NCBI RefSeq assembly: GCF_019805165.1
Contig: NZ_RWIJ01000017.1
Span: 1-64,000, forward strand
Source: Azospirillum sp. 412522
Lineage (GTDB): Bacteria > Pseudomonadota > Alphaproteobacteria > Azospirillales > Azospirillaceae
DNA length: 64,000 nt
Reading direction: 5' to 3'
Shown: positions 8,955 to 17,341 of the stretch, in pieces
How positions within the stretch are numbered: position 1 is the first letter of the stretch
Layout of the letters: the number at the start of each line of letters is the position of its first letter
Notes under the pieces: generated by a model
What the model was told of the DNA's origin: nothing
The model's database searches: none
Seen by the model: only the letters and a program-made list of their open reading frames with translations
Program-made: the position numbers and the translations under genes

Positions 8955-9657
8955 AGCGGTCGGATCTCTTGAAGTCGCGGAGCTGCGCGCCGGCTACGGC
9001 AAGACGCTGATCCTCGACGGCATCTCCCTTGCCGTGCCGGCGGGCGGGCGGCTGGCGCTGCTCGGCCGCAACGGAGTGGGGAAGACGACGACGCTGGCGA
9101 CGCTGGTCGGCCAGACCACCCGGCATGGCGGCAGCATCCGGCTGGACGGCGTGGAGCTCGGCGGGATGAGCAGTTCGGCGCGGGCGGCGGCGGGGCTGGG
9201 CTATGTGCCGCAGACCCGCGACATCTTCAAATCGCTGACGGTTGAGGAGAACCTCGTCGCCGGGCTGAAGGGGCGCCCGCGCTGCGATCTGGAGGAGGCG
9301 TACGAGCTGTTCCCGCGGCTCGGCGAGCGGCGGCGCAACGGCGGCGGCGAGTTGTCGGGCGGCGAGCAGCAGATGCTGTCGGTCGCCCGCGCGCTGCTCG
9401 GCAAGCCGACGGTGCTGCTGCTGGACGAACCGCTGGAGGGGCTGGCGCCGGTGATCTGCGACACGCTGATGGCGGCGCTGTCCAAGCTGGACATGACCAT
9501 CCTGCTGGTGGAGCAGCAGGTCGACCGCGCGCTGGACTTCGCCGACCGCGTGGTCTTCCTCGACCGTGGCCGGGTGGTGCATGCCGGGCCGGCGGCGCAG
9601 GCGAAGGCGGATCCGGCGCTGCTGGAGCGCCATCTGGGCGTGGCGCTGGCGGCGTAG
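8944..9657 (+). CDS. Liv-type ABC transporter ATPase 2 (LivF-like)
   Basis: A 237-residue ABC ATPase. Walker A is GRNGVGKTT, followed by the LivF feature YVPQTRDIFKSLTVEENL, signature LSGGEQQMLSVARAL and Walker B LLLDEPLEGLAP. It overlaps the LivG-like gene by 11 bp. It is the last gene of the operon; a strong hairpin follows immediately at 9666-9692. All five components of a complete importer are therefore present: one binding protein, two permeases and two ATPases. Confidence 0.92.
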   Translation: MPTEAVGSLEVAELRAGYGKTLILDGISLAVPAGGRLALLGRNGVGKTTTLATLVGQTTRHGGSIRLDGVELGGMSSSARAAAGLGYVPQTRDIFKSLTVEENLVAGLKGRPRCDLEEAYELFPRLGERRRNGGGELSGGEQQMLSVARALLGKPTVLLLDEPLEGLAPVICDTLMAALSKLDMTILLVEQQVDRALDFADRVVFLDRGRVVHAGPAAQAKADPALLERHLGVALAA

Positions 9658-9665
9658 GGGATACA

Positions 9666-9692
9666 CACCCTCTCCCGGGGCGGGAGAGGGTG
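9666..9692. terminator. Strong GC hairpin between convergent operons
   Basis: Perfect 12-bp arms CACCCTCTCCCG (9666-9677) and CGGGAGAGGGTG (9681-9692) with a GGG loop. It sits in the 44-bp gap between the end of the liv operon and the end of the minus-strand binding-protein gene. There is no T-run, so it may act as a Rho-independent-like or transcript-stabilising hairpin for both. Close relatives of this sequence recur at 17302-17333 and 20557-20579. Confidence 0.55.
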
Positions 9693-9701
9693 GCACGGCA
9701 C

Positions 9702-10742
9702 TCACCGGAACGGCGGCGAATACAGCAACCCGCCCTGGGTCCAGGGCTTGTTCTGGCCACGGTCCATGCCGTAGGGGACGCCCAGGTTGCGGTCGAAGAT
9801 CTCGCCGTAGTTCCCCACCTGCGCCAGCAGCTGCAAGGCCCAGTCGTCGGGCAGGCCGAGCGTGCGGGAGACGCTGCCGGCGTGGCCCAGCATGCGGTGC
9901 AGTTCGGGGTCGTCGGGAATGCGGCCGGCCTGCACATCTGCGGACGTGACGCCCTTGGCGTCGGCCAGCACGATGGCGTGGAGCACCCAGCGGGTGATGT
10001 CGTACCAGTTGCGGTCGCCGCGCGCGATGTAGGGCGTCAGCGGCTCGCGCGATATCACGTCGGGGTAGATGTAGATGCCCATCCCGGCTTGGCGGTAACC
10101 GGCCAGCGAGGTCACCAGAACCGTGCGGTCGGTGGTCAGCAGGTCGCATTCATGGGCGAGGAAGGCCTGCAACGCCTCGTCCAGCGTCTGGAAGGTGCGC
10201 ATCGTCCAGGGCAGGTCGGACTTGCGGATATGGTCCTCCAGATTGCGGACCGTGGTGGTGGCGGTCTTGACGCAGACGGTGCGCGGACCCAGCCGGTCGA
10301 GCGGCGGCGGCGTACCGTCCGCGTGGATGGCGAAGCCCTGGCCGTCATGCAGCAGCGGCATCAGGAACTCGATGTCGTGCGACAGCTCGCGGCTGAAGGT
10401 CCAGGTCGTGGTGGTCAGCGCCACGTCGACCTCGTGCTTCTCCACCGCCTGGAATTCCTGCGGCTTCTCCGGCAGGCGGACAACGCGGATCGCCTGGGCG
10501 TTGCCCAGCGTCGCGGCGGCGAAGACCCGGCAGACATCGACCAGGAAACCGTCGAGATGCCCCTGCGGGTCGGAGAAGGAGATGCCGCTGACGCCGCTGC
10601 GCAGGCCGCAGATCAGGAAGCCGCGGCCGTGGATACGCTCCAGCGTGTCGCCGTCATCGGCCAGCGCCGGTGGGGCGAGCGCCGGCGAGGCCAGCCCCAG
10701 CGCCAGCAGCAGAAGCAACACCAGCCGCATCCCGACACTCAT
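9702..10742 (-). CDS. Solitary polar amino-acid-type periplasmic binding protein (AapJ-like)
   Basis: A 346-residue periplasmic protein with a signal peptide (MRLVLLLLLALGLASPALA) and the SBP_bac_3 layout: RGFLICGLRSGVSGISFSDPQG, then DVDVCR-like DVCRVFAAATLG, and a C-terminal GNYGEIFDRNLG-to-GGLLYSPP ending that is characteristic of AapJ/general L-amino-acid binding proteins. It resembles the window's own AapJ (17342-18388) in architecture and ending. No permease or ATPase gene accompanies it. It is transcribed with a chemoreceptor gene 42 bp upstream, so a sensory role, or loading of the nearby AapQMP permease, are both plausible (inference). Confidence 0.85.
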   Translation of the reverse strand: MSVGMRLVLLLLLALGLASPALAPPALADDGDTLERIHGRGFLICGLRSGVSGISFSDPQGHLDGFLVDVCRVFAAATLGNAQAIRVVRLPEKPQEFQAVEKHEVDVALTTTTWTFSRELSHDIEFLMPLLHDGQGFAIHADGTPPPLDRLGPRTVCVKTATTTVRNLEDHIRKSDLPWTMRTFQTLDEALQAFLAHECDLLTTDRTVLVTSLAGYRQAGMGIYIYPDVISREPLTPYIARGDRNWYDITRWVLHAIVLADAKGVTSADVQAGRIPDDPELHRMLGHAGSVSRTLGLPDDWALQLLAQVGNYGEIFDRNLGVPYGMDRGQNKPWTQGGLLYSPPFR

Positions 10743-10784
10743 CCCCCGACCGTCTCCTCCGCCGCACCCCTGCGGCGGGCGGGA

Positions 10785-13028
10785 TCAGGCGGCCTGCCCG
10801 GCGCGCAGCGTGCCGAGCAGACTATGCAGCGAAGCCGCTTCCTCGGCCAGCGTGTTCGCCGTCCGGGTCAGCGAGGCGGCGATGTCGCCGGTGCGCGACG
10901 CCTGGGCGTTGACGCCGTCGATCAGGGACGCCACCTCGCCGGTGTTGCCGGCGATCACGCCGACGCGGCTGCGGATGTCGGTGGAGGACGCGGTCTGGCG
11001 GGCCACCGCCTCGCCGATCAGGTCCTGCACCTCGTTGATGCGCTCGACCGAGCCGGAGATGCGGGCGAAGGTGCCGACGGTGTTCTGGATGCTGCCGTTG
11101 ATGGCGCCGACCGAGCTGGCGATCTGCACGGTGGCGTTGGCGGTCTCCTCCGCCAGCTTCTTCACCTCCGCCGCCACCACGGCGAAGCCGCGGCCCGCCA
11201 CGCCGGCCGCCGCCGCCTCGATGGTGGCGTTCAGCGCCAGCAGCTTGGTCTGGTGGGCGATGCCGGTGATGACGTCGACGATGCGGCGGATCTGCTCGGT
11301 GTTCTCGCCCAGCTGGCCGACCACCTCGCGGGCGGCGGTCAGCTCGCCCAGCGTGGCGCCGACCACCCCCGCCGCCTCGGTCGCGAGGCTGGAGACGCTG
11401 CCGATGGTGTTCATCAGCACCTCGGCGCTGTCGTTGCAGGTATTGGCGTTGCGGTTGCTCTCGGCGACGAAGCTGCCGGCGCTGACCGTGCTGTCGATGG
11501 TGCCGGCCGATTCCCGGCGCAGCGCGTCGGCCAGTTCGCGCAGCTGGCCCGACTGGGTGGCGACGCCCGACGCCACCTGATGCACGTCCTCCATCAGCTG
11601 GCGGGCGAGTGCCGCGGCTCGCATCTGTTCGGACACGTCGGTCCAGGACAGCGTCTTGCCCAGCACGTTGCCCTGGTCGTCGAACACGGTGTCCACATGG
11701 GCCTCCACCGTCGTCTCGCCCACCGTCAGGGTGCGGCGCGGGATCGACGGGCGGGCGGGGTCGGTGCAGGCGGCGGTGAAGTCCGGCCCCTGGGCCAGCA
11801 GGTCGGGACCGGCGGGGTCGATGCCGTGCGCTTCGCAGAAGGTCCGGGCGGCGGGGTTGACGAAACCCACCTGACCTTCTCCATTTGGCCCATCAGTGCG
11901 CAGGAGCGCCGTCGGCACCGGGCTGCTGTCGACCATCCGCTTCATCAGCAGCACCTGCTCGACGCTGCCGCGCAGGTGACGGAGCGCCGTCGCCATCACC
12001 GCCAGCTCGTCGCGGCCGGTGCGCGGGATCTCGATGGAAAGGTCGCCGGCGGCGATCTGCTCCATGGCGCGGGCGAACTTGCGCAGGTTGGCGATGACGG
12101 CGACGCGCAGAAGCAGGGCGGCGGCGATGGCGACGGCCAGCGCGAAGGCGGCGACCATCTTGAGCGCGTCGTTGCGCAGGGCTTCGGTCGCATCGACGAA
12201 GTCGGAGACGTCGCGCGAGATCTCGGCCGTCGCCCAGGGCAGGCCGCCGTCGCCGCCGATCGACACGGTGGTGGTGGACAGCTGGGCATGGGCCGACGGC
12301 TCGCCGCCCTTGGCCTCGAACAGCACGCCGCCCTTGCCGTCGGTGAAGCGGATGTCGGCGTCCAGAACGGCGCCCAGGCTGGACAGGGCGGGCAGGGGAT
12401 CGGTCACCACCTCCAGGAAGCCCAGGACGCGGAAGCCGCCGATGGGGACGATCATGCTGAACAGCGGCCGGCCCTGGCCGTCGCGCCACAGCAGGCTGGC
12501 CGGACGGCGCTTTTCGGCGATCTCGCGCGATTTCAGCGCTTCGAACAGCGGGGCGACGGTGGCGACGCTGTCCTGCTCTCCGCCGGTGGCGGCGATGCGG
12601 GTCATCTCGGCGTCGAACACGGCGACCGAGACCAGCCGCACCTCGCGGTCGACCACCACCGGTCGGGCGTTGATGTTCTTCAGCGCCAGCATCGTCTTGG
12701 CCGGGTCCTTCTGGGTGATGCTGTCGACCAGGAAGGCGTCGCGGCTCCATTCGTTGGCATGGCCCTGGAGCCAGTCCGTGTAGTTCTTGCGGATGCGGTC
12801 GTTGGACAGAACCCGCAGGGTCGCCGCGGCGCTGCTGTTGAAGGTGGTCAGCGCGAAGTCGGTGTAGCGTTGCGACACCCAGGCCTGGCTGGCGATCAGC
12901 GCCGCCACCAGCACGCCCACCACCGACACCATGGCGCGGCGCAGGGTCCAGAAGCGGTAGCGGGCGCCACCCTCGTCCAGGGGGCCGCCCGCCTTCGTCA
13001 CGCCTGCTTTCGTCGAGATCGCCGTCAT
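10785..13028 (-). CDS. Methyl-accepting chemotaxis protein with PAS-like insert and atypical signalling tip
   Basis: A 747-residue chemoreceptor. Order: short cytoplasmic N-terminus, membrane segment near residue 40 (RAMVSVVGVLVAALIASQAW), a large periplasmic sensor (about 60-290), a second membrane segment (ALAVAIAAALLLRVAVI), HAMP (EQIAAGDLSIEIPRTGRDELAVMATAL), a PAS-like region (SSPVPTALLRTDG to LGKTLSWTDVSEQ) and the signalling domain. The tip reads IEAAAAGVAGRGFAVVA; in most receptors, including the other two here, it is EAARAGE, so the usual Arg and Glu are replaced by Ala and Val. ATG 13028 is preferred because GGGGG lies about ten bases upstream; a GTG eleven codons earlier is possible. 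First gene of a two-gene unit with the binding protein. Confidence 0.92.
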   Translation of the reverse strand: MTAISTKAGVTKAGGPLDEGGARYRFWTLRRAMVSVVGVLVAALIASQAWVSQRYTDFALTTFNSSAAATLRVLSNDRIRKNYTDWLQGHANEWSRDAFLVDSITQKDPAKTMLALKNINARPVVVDREVRLVSVAVFDAEMTRIAATGGEQDSVATVAPLFEALKSREIAEKRRPASLLWRDGQGRPLFSMIVPIGGFRVLGFLEVVTDPLPALSSLGAVLDADIRFTDGKGGVLFEAKGGEPSAHAQLSTTTVSIGGDGGLPWATAEISRDVSDFVDATEALRNDALKMVAAFALAVAIAAALLLRVAVIANLRKFARAMEQIAAGDLSIEIPRTGRDELAVMATALRHLRGSVEQVLLMKRMVDSSPVPTALLRTDGPNGEGQVGFVNPAARTFCEAHGIDPAGPDLLAQGPDFTAACTDPARPSIPRRTLTVGETTVEAHVDTVFDDQGNVLGKTLSWTDVSEQMRAAALARQLMEDVHQVASGVATQSGQLRELADALRRESAGTIDSTVSAGSFVAESNRNANTCNDSAEVLMNTIGSVSSLATEAAGVVGATLGELTAAREVVGQLGENTEQIRRIVDVITGIAHQTKLLALNATIEAAAAGVAGRGFAVVAAEVKKLAEETANATVQIASSVGAINGSIQNTVGTFARISGSVERINEVQDLIGEAVARQTASSTDIRSRVGVIAGNTGEVASLIDGVNAQASRTGDIAASLTRTANTLAEEAASLHSLLGTLRAGQAA

Positions 13029-13300
13029 GCCCAAACCCCCGCCGCCATAAAACGGTTTCACGGATTGCTACACGCACATCGTCGCAGGGCCCTTTGAACG
13101 ATTTAGCGTCTAATTGTGAACAGCTCGTGTCTTTTCGTTTGCATTTGAGGCAAGCGGGGATGACGGAGGCAAAGGAACAGGCGGCTTTTTCGGCGGGCGG
13201 GCGGCCTATGACTTTCCTGGAGAGGAGTTTCGCAAGAAGATGGGCAACCGCATGTGGTGGGATGACTTTGGAACAGGCTACCTGCCTGCGTTAACGCATA
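13029..13300. other. Intergenic region upstream of the chemoreceptor
   Basis: The gap between the chemoreceptor start and the response-regulator terminator is about 270 bp and noticeably richer in A/T than its neighbours. It should hold the promoter of the chemoreceptor operon, reading leftwards. Two short overlapping plus-strand frames occur (ATG at 13160 and ATG near 13231, the latter behind GGAGAGGAG), but neither has recognisable composition and the second runs through the terminator at 13301-13350. I do not call either a gene. Confidence 0.4.
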
Positions 13301-13350
13301 AAAAAAGGGCCACGGAAGCGCGCGAAAAAATTTCGCGATTTCCGTGGCCC
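13301..13350 (-). terminator. Rho-independent terminator after the response-regulator gene
   Basis: Inverted arms GGGCCACGGAA (13307-13317) and TTCCGTGGCCC (13340-13350) are perfect over 11 bp. Inside the loop CGCGAAA/TTTCGCG pairs further. On the minus strand the stem is followed by a run of seven T (13306-13300). It lies about 70 bp beyond the response-regulator stop and closes the aapJQMP-regulator unit. Confidence 0.88.
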
Positions 13351-13422
13351 AGTCTGCCGAGCGCGTGGCCGCCGCGAGACTGAAGCGACGGGGGAGTTTG
13401 CTCGGGGTCGGAGGTTGAGGGG

Positions 13423-14130
13423 CTACCCGTCCTGCGTGACGTCGCCGGCGAACAGGTAGCCGGTGCCGTGGACGGTGACGATCAGCCGGGGGTCGGCGGG
13501 GTCGGTCTCGATCAGGCGGCGCAGGCGACGGACGAGGCTGTCGATGGTGCGGTCGGTGGCGTCGGTCTTGCGCCGCGTCGTCGCCGTCAGCAGATAGTCG
13601 CGGTTCATCACCCGGCCGGGGCTGCAGACGAAGGTCGACAGCAGTTCGAATTCGGCGCCCGTCAGCCGCACCGGATTGCCCTGCGGGTCGGTCAGGCGCA
13701 TGCGGTCGAGCCACAGGGTCCAGCCGGAGAAGCTGCGCCGGCGGTCGTCGCGCTGGTCGCCCGGCGCCTTCAGCCGGCGCAGCAGGTTCCTGACCCGGGC
13801 CAGGATCTCGCGCGGCTCGAAGGGCTTGGCGATGTAGTCGTCGGCCCCCATTTCCAGTCCGATGATGCGGTCCAGCTTCTCCGCCCGGCTGCTGACCAGG
13901 ATGATGCCGATCTCCGACGCCGCGCGAAGCTCGCGGGTCAGGGTCAGCCCGTCCTGGCGCGGCAGCCGGATGTCGAGCAGCACGAGGTCCACCGTGGCCG
14001 CGGCCAGCAGGTCCTTCAGCTCCTCGGCGCTGCGGGCCAGCAGGACGTCGAAGCCCTCGTCCATGAGGTAGGACTTCAGCGTCTCGCGCGTCACCGCGTC
14101 GTCGTCGGTGATGGCAATGGTCGCCGGCAT
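13423..14130 (-). CDS. OmpR-family response regulator (TorR-like), last gene of the aap operon
   Basis: A 235-residue two-domain regulator. Receiver domain (1-120): acidic pair DDD near residue 9, phospho-acceptor in LVLLDIRLPRQDG, the conserved Ser in ILVSS and Lys in IAKPF. The C-terminal winged helix (about 140-228) has the OmpR pattern RLTGAEFELLSTF ... RVMNRDYLL ... DRTIDSLVRRLRRLI ... VTVHGTGYLF. It begins 50 bp after aapP on the same strand, with no terminator seen between, so co-transcription with the amino-acid transporter is likely. No cognate kinase is adjacent; the nearest is divergent from aapJ at 18699. Confidence 0.92.
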   Translation of the reverse strand: MPATIAITDDDAVTRETLKSYLMDEGFDVLLARSAEELKDLLAAATVDLVLLDIRLPRQDGLTLTRELRAASEIGIILVSSRAEKLDRIIGLEMGADDYIAKPFEPREILARVRNLLRRLKAPGDQRDDRRRSFSGWTLWLDRMRLTDPQGNPVRLTGAEFELLSTFVCSPGRVMNRDYLLTATTRRKTDATDRTIDSLVRRLRRLIETDPADPRLIVTVHGTGYLFAGDVTQDG

Positions 14131-14180
14131 GGCCCTCTCGTCCGCCTTTTCCGCGCCCCGCCTCTACCGGCGGTTCCGCC

Positions 14181-14924
14181 TCAATGCTCCAGGATCTGGC
14201 CCAGGAACTGGCGGGTGCGCTCGCTTTTCGGGTTCTCGAAGAATTCGGCCGGCGACCCGCTCTCGATGATCGAGCCTTCGGCCATGAAGACAATAGAGTC
14301 GGCGACCTGCCGGGCGAAGCCCATTTCGTGGGTGACGCAGACCATCGTCATGCCTTCGCCGGCCAGCTCGGTCATGACGTCCAGCACCTCCTTGACCATT
14401 TCGGGGTCGAGGGCGGAGGTCGGCTCGTCGAACAGCATGATCTCCGGCCGCATGCACAGCGCGCGGGCGATCGCGACGCGCTGCTGCTGGCCGCCGGAGA
14501 GCTGGCCGGGGAACTTGTGCGCCTGGTCGGGGATGCGCACCCGCTTCAGGTACATCATGGCGATCTCCTCGATCTCGGATTTCGCCATGCCGCGGACCCA
14601 GATGGGGGCCAGCGTCAGGTTCTGCAGAACGGTCAGGTGCGGGAACAGGTTGAAGTTCTGGAACACCATGCCGACCTTGCGGCGGATCTTCTCAACCGCC
14701 TTGACGTCGTCGGTCAGCTCGATGCCGTCGACGATGATGTGGCCGGTCTGGTGCGCCTCGAGCCGGTTGATGCAGCGGATCATCGTCGACTTGCCCGACC
14801 CGGACGGGCCGCAGACGACGACCTTCTCGCCCTTGCCGATGCTGATGCTGACGTCGCGCAGCGCGTGGTAGCTGTTGTACCACTTGCCGACCTTGCGGAG
14901 TTCGATGATGGCGTTGGCGGTCAT
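14181..14924 (-). CDS. aapP: General L-amino-acid ABC transporter ATPase
   Basis: A 247-residue ATPase of the polar-amino-acid uptake family. Walker A is CGPSGSGKST, Q-loop region VGMVFQNFNLFPHLTVLQN, signature LSGGQQQRVAIARAL and Walker B IMLFDEPTSALDPEM. The family energises import with AapQ and AapM in the inner membrane. The ATG at 14924 lies 20 bp after the aapM stop. Together with aapJ, aapQ and aapM this gives the complete rhizobial-type Aap system with broad L-amino-acid specificity. Confidence 0.93.
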   Translation of the reverse strand: MTANAIIELRKVGKWYNSYHALRDVSISIGKGEKVVVCGPSGSGKSTMIRCINRLEAHQTGHIIVDGIELTDDVKAVEKIRRKVGMVFQNFNLFPHLTVLQNLTLAPIWVRGMAKSEIEEIAMMYLKRVRIPDQAHKFPGQLSGGQQQRVAIARALCMRPEIMLFDEPTSALDPEMVKEVLDVMTELAGEGMTMVCVTHEMGFARQVADSIVFMAEGSIIESGSPAEFFENPKSERTRQFLGQILEH

Positions 14925-14944
14925 TGGTCGTTCTCCAGAGCCGG

Positions 14945-16120
14945 TCAGCGGCGGGTGTAGCGGTTGGCCAGACGCTCCAGCCACTGGCTGTAGCGCGACA
15001 TGCTGAAGCAGAAGATCCAGAACATCAGCCCGGCGAAGACATAGACCTCGGCGAAGTAGGGGCGCCATTCGGGGTCGGTGGTCGCCACGGTGGCGGCGGT
15101 CAGCAGGTCGTACAGGCCGACGATGGTGACCAGCGAGGTGTCCTTGAAGGCGCTGATGAACTGGTTGACGATGGGCGGGATGACGATGCGCAGCGCCTGC
15201 GGCAGGACGATCAGCATCGTCTTCTGCCAGTAGGACAGGCCCAGCGCGTCGGCGGCCTCGTACTGGCCCTTGGGGATCGCCTGGAGGCCGCCGCGCACGG
15301 CTTCGGCCAGATAGGCGGCGGTGAAGAGCGTCATGCCGGCCAGGGCGCGCAGCAGCTTGTCCACCGTGACGCCTTCCGGCAGGAACAGCGGGAACATCAC
15401 CGACGCCATGAACAGCACGCTGACCAGCGGCACGCCGCGCATCGCCTCGATGAAGCCGACGCAGAAGGTGCGGATGGCCGGCAGCGACGACTGGCGGCCC
15501 AGCGCCAGCAGGATCGACAGCGGGAAGGCGAGCGCGATCGAGAAGACCGACAGCATCAGCGTGATCGGCAGGCCGCCCCAGCGGTCGTTCGGCACATAGG
15601 TGAGGCCGGCGACGCCGCCCCACATCAGCACGCCCATGCCGACCAGGGTCAACGCCCAGGCGACGGCCAGCCAGGGCCGCCAGAAGGCGCGCACGCCGCT
15701 GGCCCCCAGCATCGCCACGAACAGGGCGCAGGCCAGGAAGGGGCGCCACTGCTCGTCATAGGGATAGGTGCCGAAGAAGATCAGCCGGTGCTTGACCGCG
15801 ATCACCGACCAGCAGGCGCCGGCCGCCTCGCGGCAGGCCTCCGACGAACCGGACCAGCTGGCGTTCAGCAGCAGCCAGTTCGCCATCGGCGGCACCACCA
15901 GCCACAGCAGGAACAGGCAGGCAACGGTCAGCGCCGTGTTCAGCGGCGTGTTGAACAGGTTGTCCTTCGCCCAGCCGAAGGGCTTCAGCGCCGTCATCCC
16001 GTTGGCCTGCGGCGGGGTCGAGGCCTGGGTCGGCTCCTCCTCGTAGGAGGCGGCCCAATGGGCGGGGGGCACCGGAGCGGTGGGGATCGGAGCCTGATCG
16101 GCGGGGGAGTGCTTGCTCAT
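14945..16120 (-). CDS. aapM: General L-amino-acid ABC transporter permease AapM
   Basis: A 391-residue permease. A hydrophilic proline-rich N-terminus of about 45 residues precedes the membrane part, as is usual for AapM. HisM-type features include the conserved loop EAVRGGLQAIPKGQYEAADALGLSYWQKTMLIVLPQALR, cut here into its recognisable pieces EAADALGLSYWQ and VLPQALRIVIPP. The periplasmic loop of about 55 residues between the second and third membrane segments is larger than in HisM, also an Aap feature. The start overlaps the aapQ stop by 4 bp. It forms the pore with AapQ. Confidence 0.92.
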   Translation of the reverse strand: MSKHSPADQAPIPTAPVPPAHWAASYEEEPTQASTPPQANGMTALKPFGWAKDNLFNTPLNTALTVACLFLLWLVVPPMANWLLLNASWSGSSEACREAAGACWSVIAVKHRLIFFGTYPYDEQWRPFLACALFVAMLGASGVRAFWRPWLAVAWALTLVGMGVLMWGGVAGLTYVPNDRWGGLPITLMLSVFSIALAFPLSILLALGRQSSLPAIRTFCVGFIEAMRGVPLVSVLFMASVMFPLFLPEGVTVDKLLRALAGMTLFTAAYLAEAVRGGLQAIPKGQYEAADALGLSYWQKTMLIVLPQALRIVIPPIVNQFISAFKDTSLVTIVGLYDLLTAATVATTDPEWRPYFAEVYVFAGLMFWIFCFSMSRYSQWLERLANRYTRR

Positions 16121-17274
16121 CGGGTCACCAGAGCCACGCGGCGGTTGTACCAGTTCATGAAGCCGGAGATCGCCAAGCTGATGATGAGGTAGACGACCAT
16201 CATCATCGCCACCGCCTCCACCACCTGTCCGGTCTGGTTGGCCGAGGTGTTGGAGACGCTGACCAGATCCGGATAGCCGATGGCGACGGCCAGCGAGCTG
16301 TTCTTGGTCAGGTTCAGGTACTGGCTGGTCAGCGGCGGGACGATGACGCGCAGCGCCTGCGGCAGGATGACGAGGCGCAGGATCTTGCCCGGCGACAGGC
16401 CCAGCGCCAGCCCGGCCTCGGTCTGGCCATGCGGCACGGCGAGGATGCCGGAGCGCACGATCTCGGCGATGAAGCCGGCGGTGTAGACCGACAGGCCGAT
16501 CAGCAGCGCGGTGAATTCCGGGGTGACCGATCCGCCGCCCTCGAAGTTGAAGCCGGCCAGGGCGGGCACGTCGAAGGCCAGCGGGGCGCCGGTGACGATG
16601 AAGGCCAGGGCCGGCGGCAGCAGCAGGGCGGCGATGACGGCCGGCAGGGTCGGGAAGGGCTTGCCGGTGGTCTCGCGCCGGCGGCGGCCGTAGCGGACGA
16701 CGGCGATGGCGGCGGCGATGCCGGCCAGCAGCGCCAGCAGGATCCAGCCATGGCCGGCATGCTCCACCAGGACCGGGAACTTCATGCCGCGGTTGCTGAG
16801 GAAGATGCCCGGCAGCACCTCCAGCGCCTCGCGCGGGCTGGGGAGCCGGTTCAGGATCGTGTACCAGACCACCAGCTGCAGCAGCAGCGGCACGTTGCGG
16901 ACCGTCTCGACATACAGGGTGGCGAAGCGGTTCACCATCCAGTTGGACGACAGCCGCCCGATGCCGATCAGCACGCCCAGCACGGTCGCCAGTACCACCC
17001 CGGCGGCCGACACCGCCAGCGTGTTCAGGAGGCCGACCACCAGCGCCGTCAGATAGGTGTCGGAGGCGGAATAGGGCAGCAGGCTCTCGCCGATCTCGAA
17101 GCCGGCCTCGCGGTGCAGGAAGCCGAAACCGGTGGCGACGCCGCGGGTGGCGAGGTTGGTCAGCGTGTTGGAGACGAGATACCAGGCGACGGCGAGGGTG
17201 CAGGCCAGAAACAGCGCCTGATACAGCCACCCCCGCACGCGCGCGGAGTTCAGCGCCTGGACCGGGTTTGTCAT
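16117..17274 (-). CDS. aapQ: General L-amino-acid ABC transporter permease AapQ
   Basis: A 385-residue inner-membrane permease. It has the AapQ start LNSARVRGWLYQALFLACTLAVAW, the Aap-specific segment FGFLHREAGFEIGESLLPY, and the coupling loop EAGLALGLSPGKILRLVILPQALRVI in pieces EAGLALGLSPG and ILPQALRVIVPPL. It lies 67 bp downstream of aapJ across a strong hairpin and overlaps aapM by ATGA. Normal length for the family. With AapM it moves amino acids delivered by AapJ. Confidence 0.93.
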   Translation of the reverse strand: MTNPVQALNSARVRGWLYQALFLACTLAVAWYLVSNTLTNLATRGVATGFGFLHREAGFEIGESLLPYSASDTYLTALVVGLLNTLAVSAAGVVLATVLGVLIGIGRLSSNWMVNRFATLYVETVRNVPLLLQLVVWYTILNRLPSPREALEVLPGIFLSNRGMKFPVLVEHAGHGWILLALLAGIAAAIAVVRYGRRRRETTGKPFPTLPAVIAALLLPPALAFIVTGAPLAFDVPALAGFNFEGGGSVTPEFTALLIGLSVYTAGFIAEIVRSGILAVPHGQTEAGLALGLSPGKILRLVILPQALRVIVPPLTSQYLNLTKNSSLAVAIGYPDLVSVSNTSANQTGQVVEAVAMMMVVYLIISLAISGFMNWYNRRVALVTR

Positions 17275-17301
17275 GGTGTTGCTCCGTGCGGGGGTGAAAG
17301 G

Positions 17302-17333
17302 CCCTCCCTTCCCCCGGGAAGGGGAAGGGAGGG
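17302..17333. terminator. Strong hairpin between aapJ and aapQ
   Basis: Perfect 13-bp arms CCCTCCCTTCCCC (17302-17314) and GGGGAAGGGAGGG (17321-17333) with a six-base loop CGGGAA. It lies in the 67-bp gap after the binding-protein gene. Such hairpins after the first gene of ABC operons commonly stabilise the binding-protein message or attenuate read-through, giving more AapJ than permease. There is no T-run. Confidence 0.55.
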
Positions 17334-17341
17334 GTGCGCCC

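Noticed and set aside
9690..13097. A 1135-codon plus-strand open frame across the chemoreceptor and binding-protein genes
   Set aside because: Its length is due to high GC. Both minus-strand genes have complete, motif-bearing proteins, and the plus frame has only His/Arg/Gln-rich filler.
13094..13300. Two overlapping short plus-strand frames, one behind a good Shine-Dalgarno, one containing DDFGTG like an EAL-domain motif
   Set aside because: The frames conflict with each other, the second runs into the terminator stem, and a six-residue resemblance to an EAL motif is not evidence in itself.
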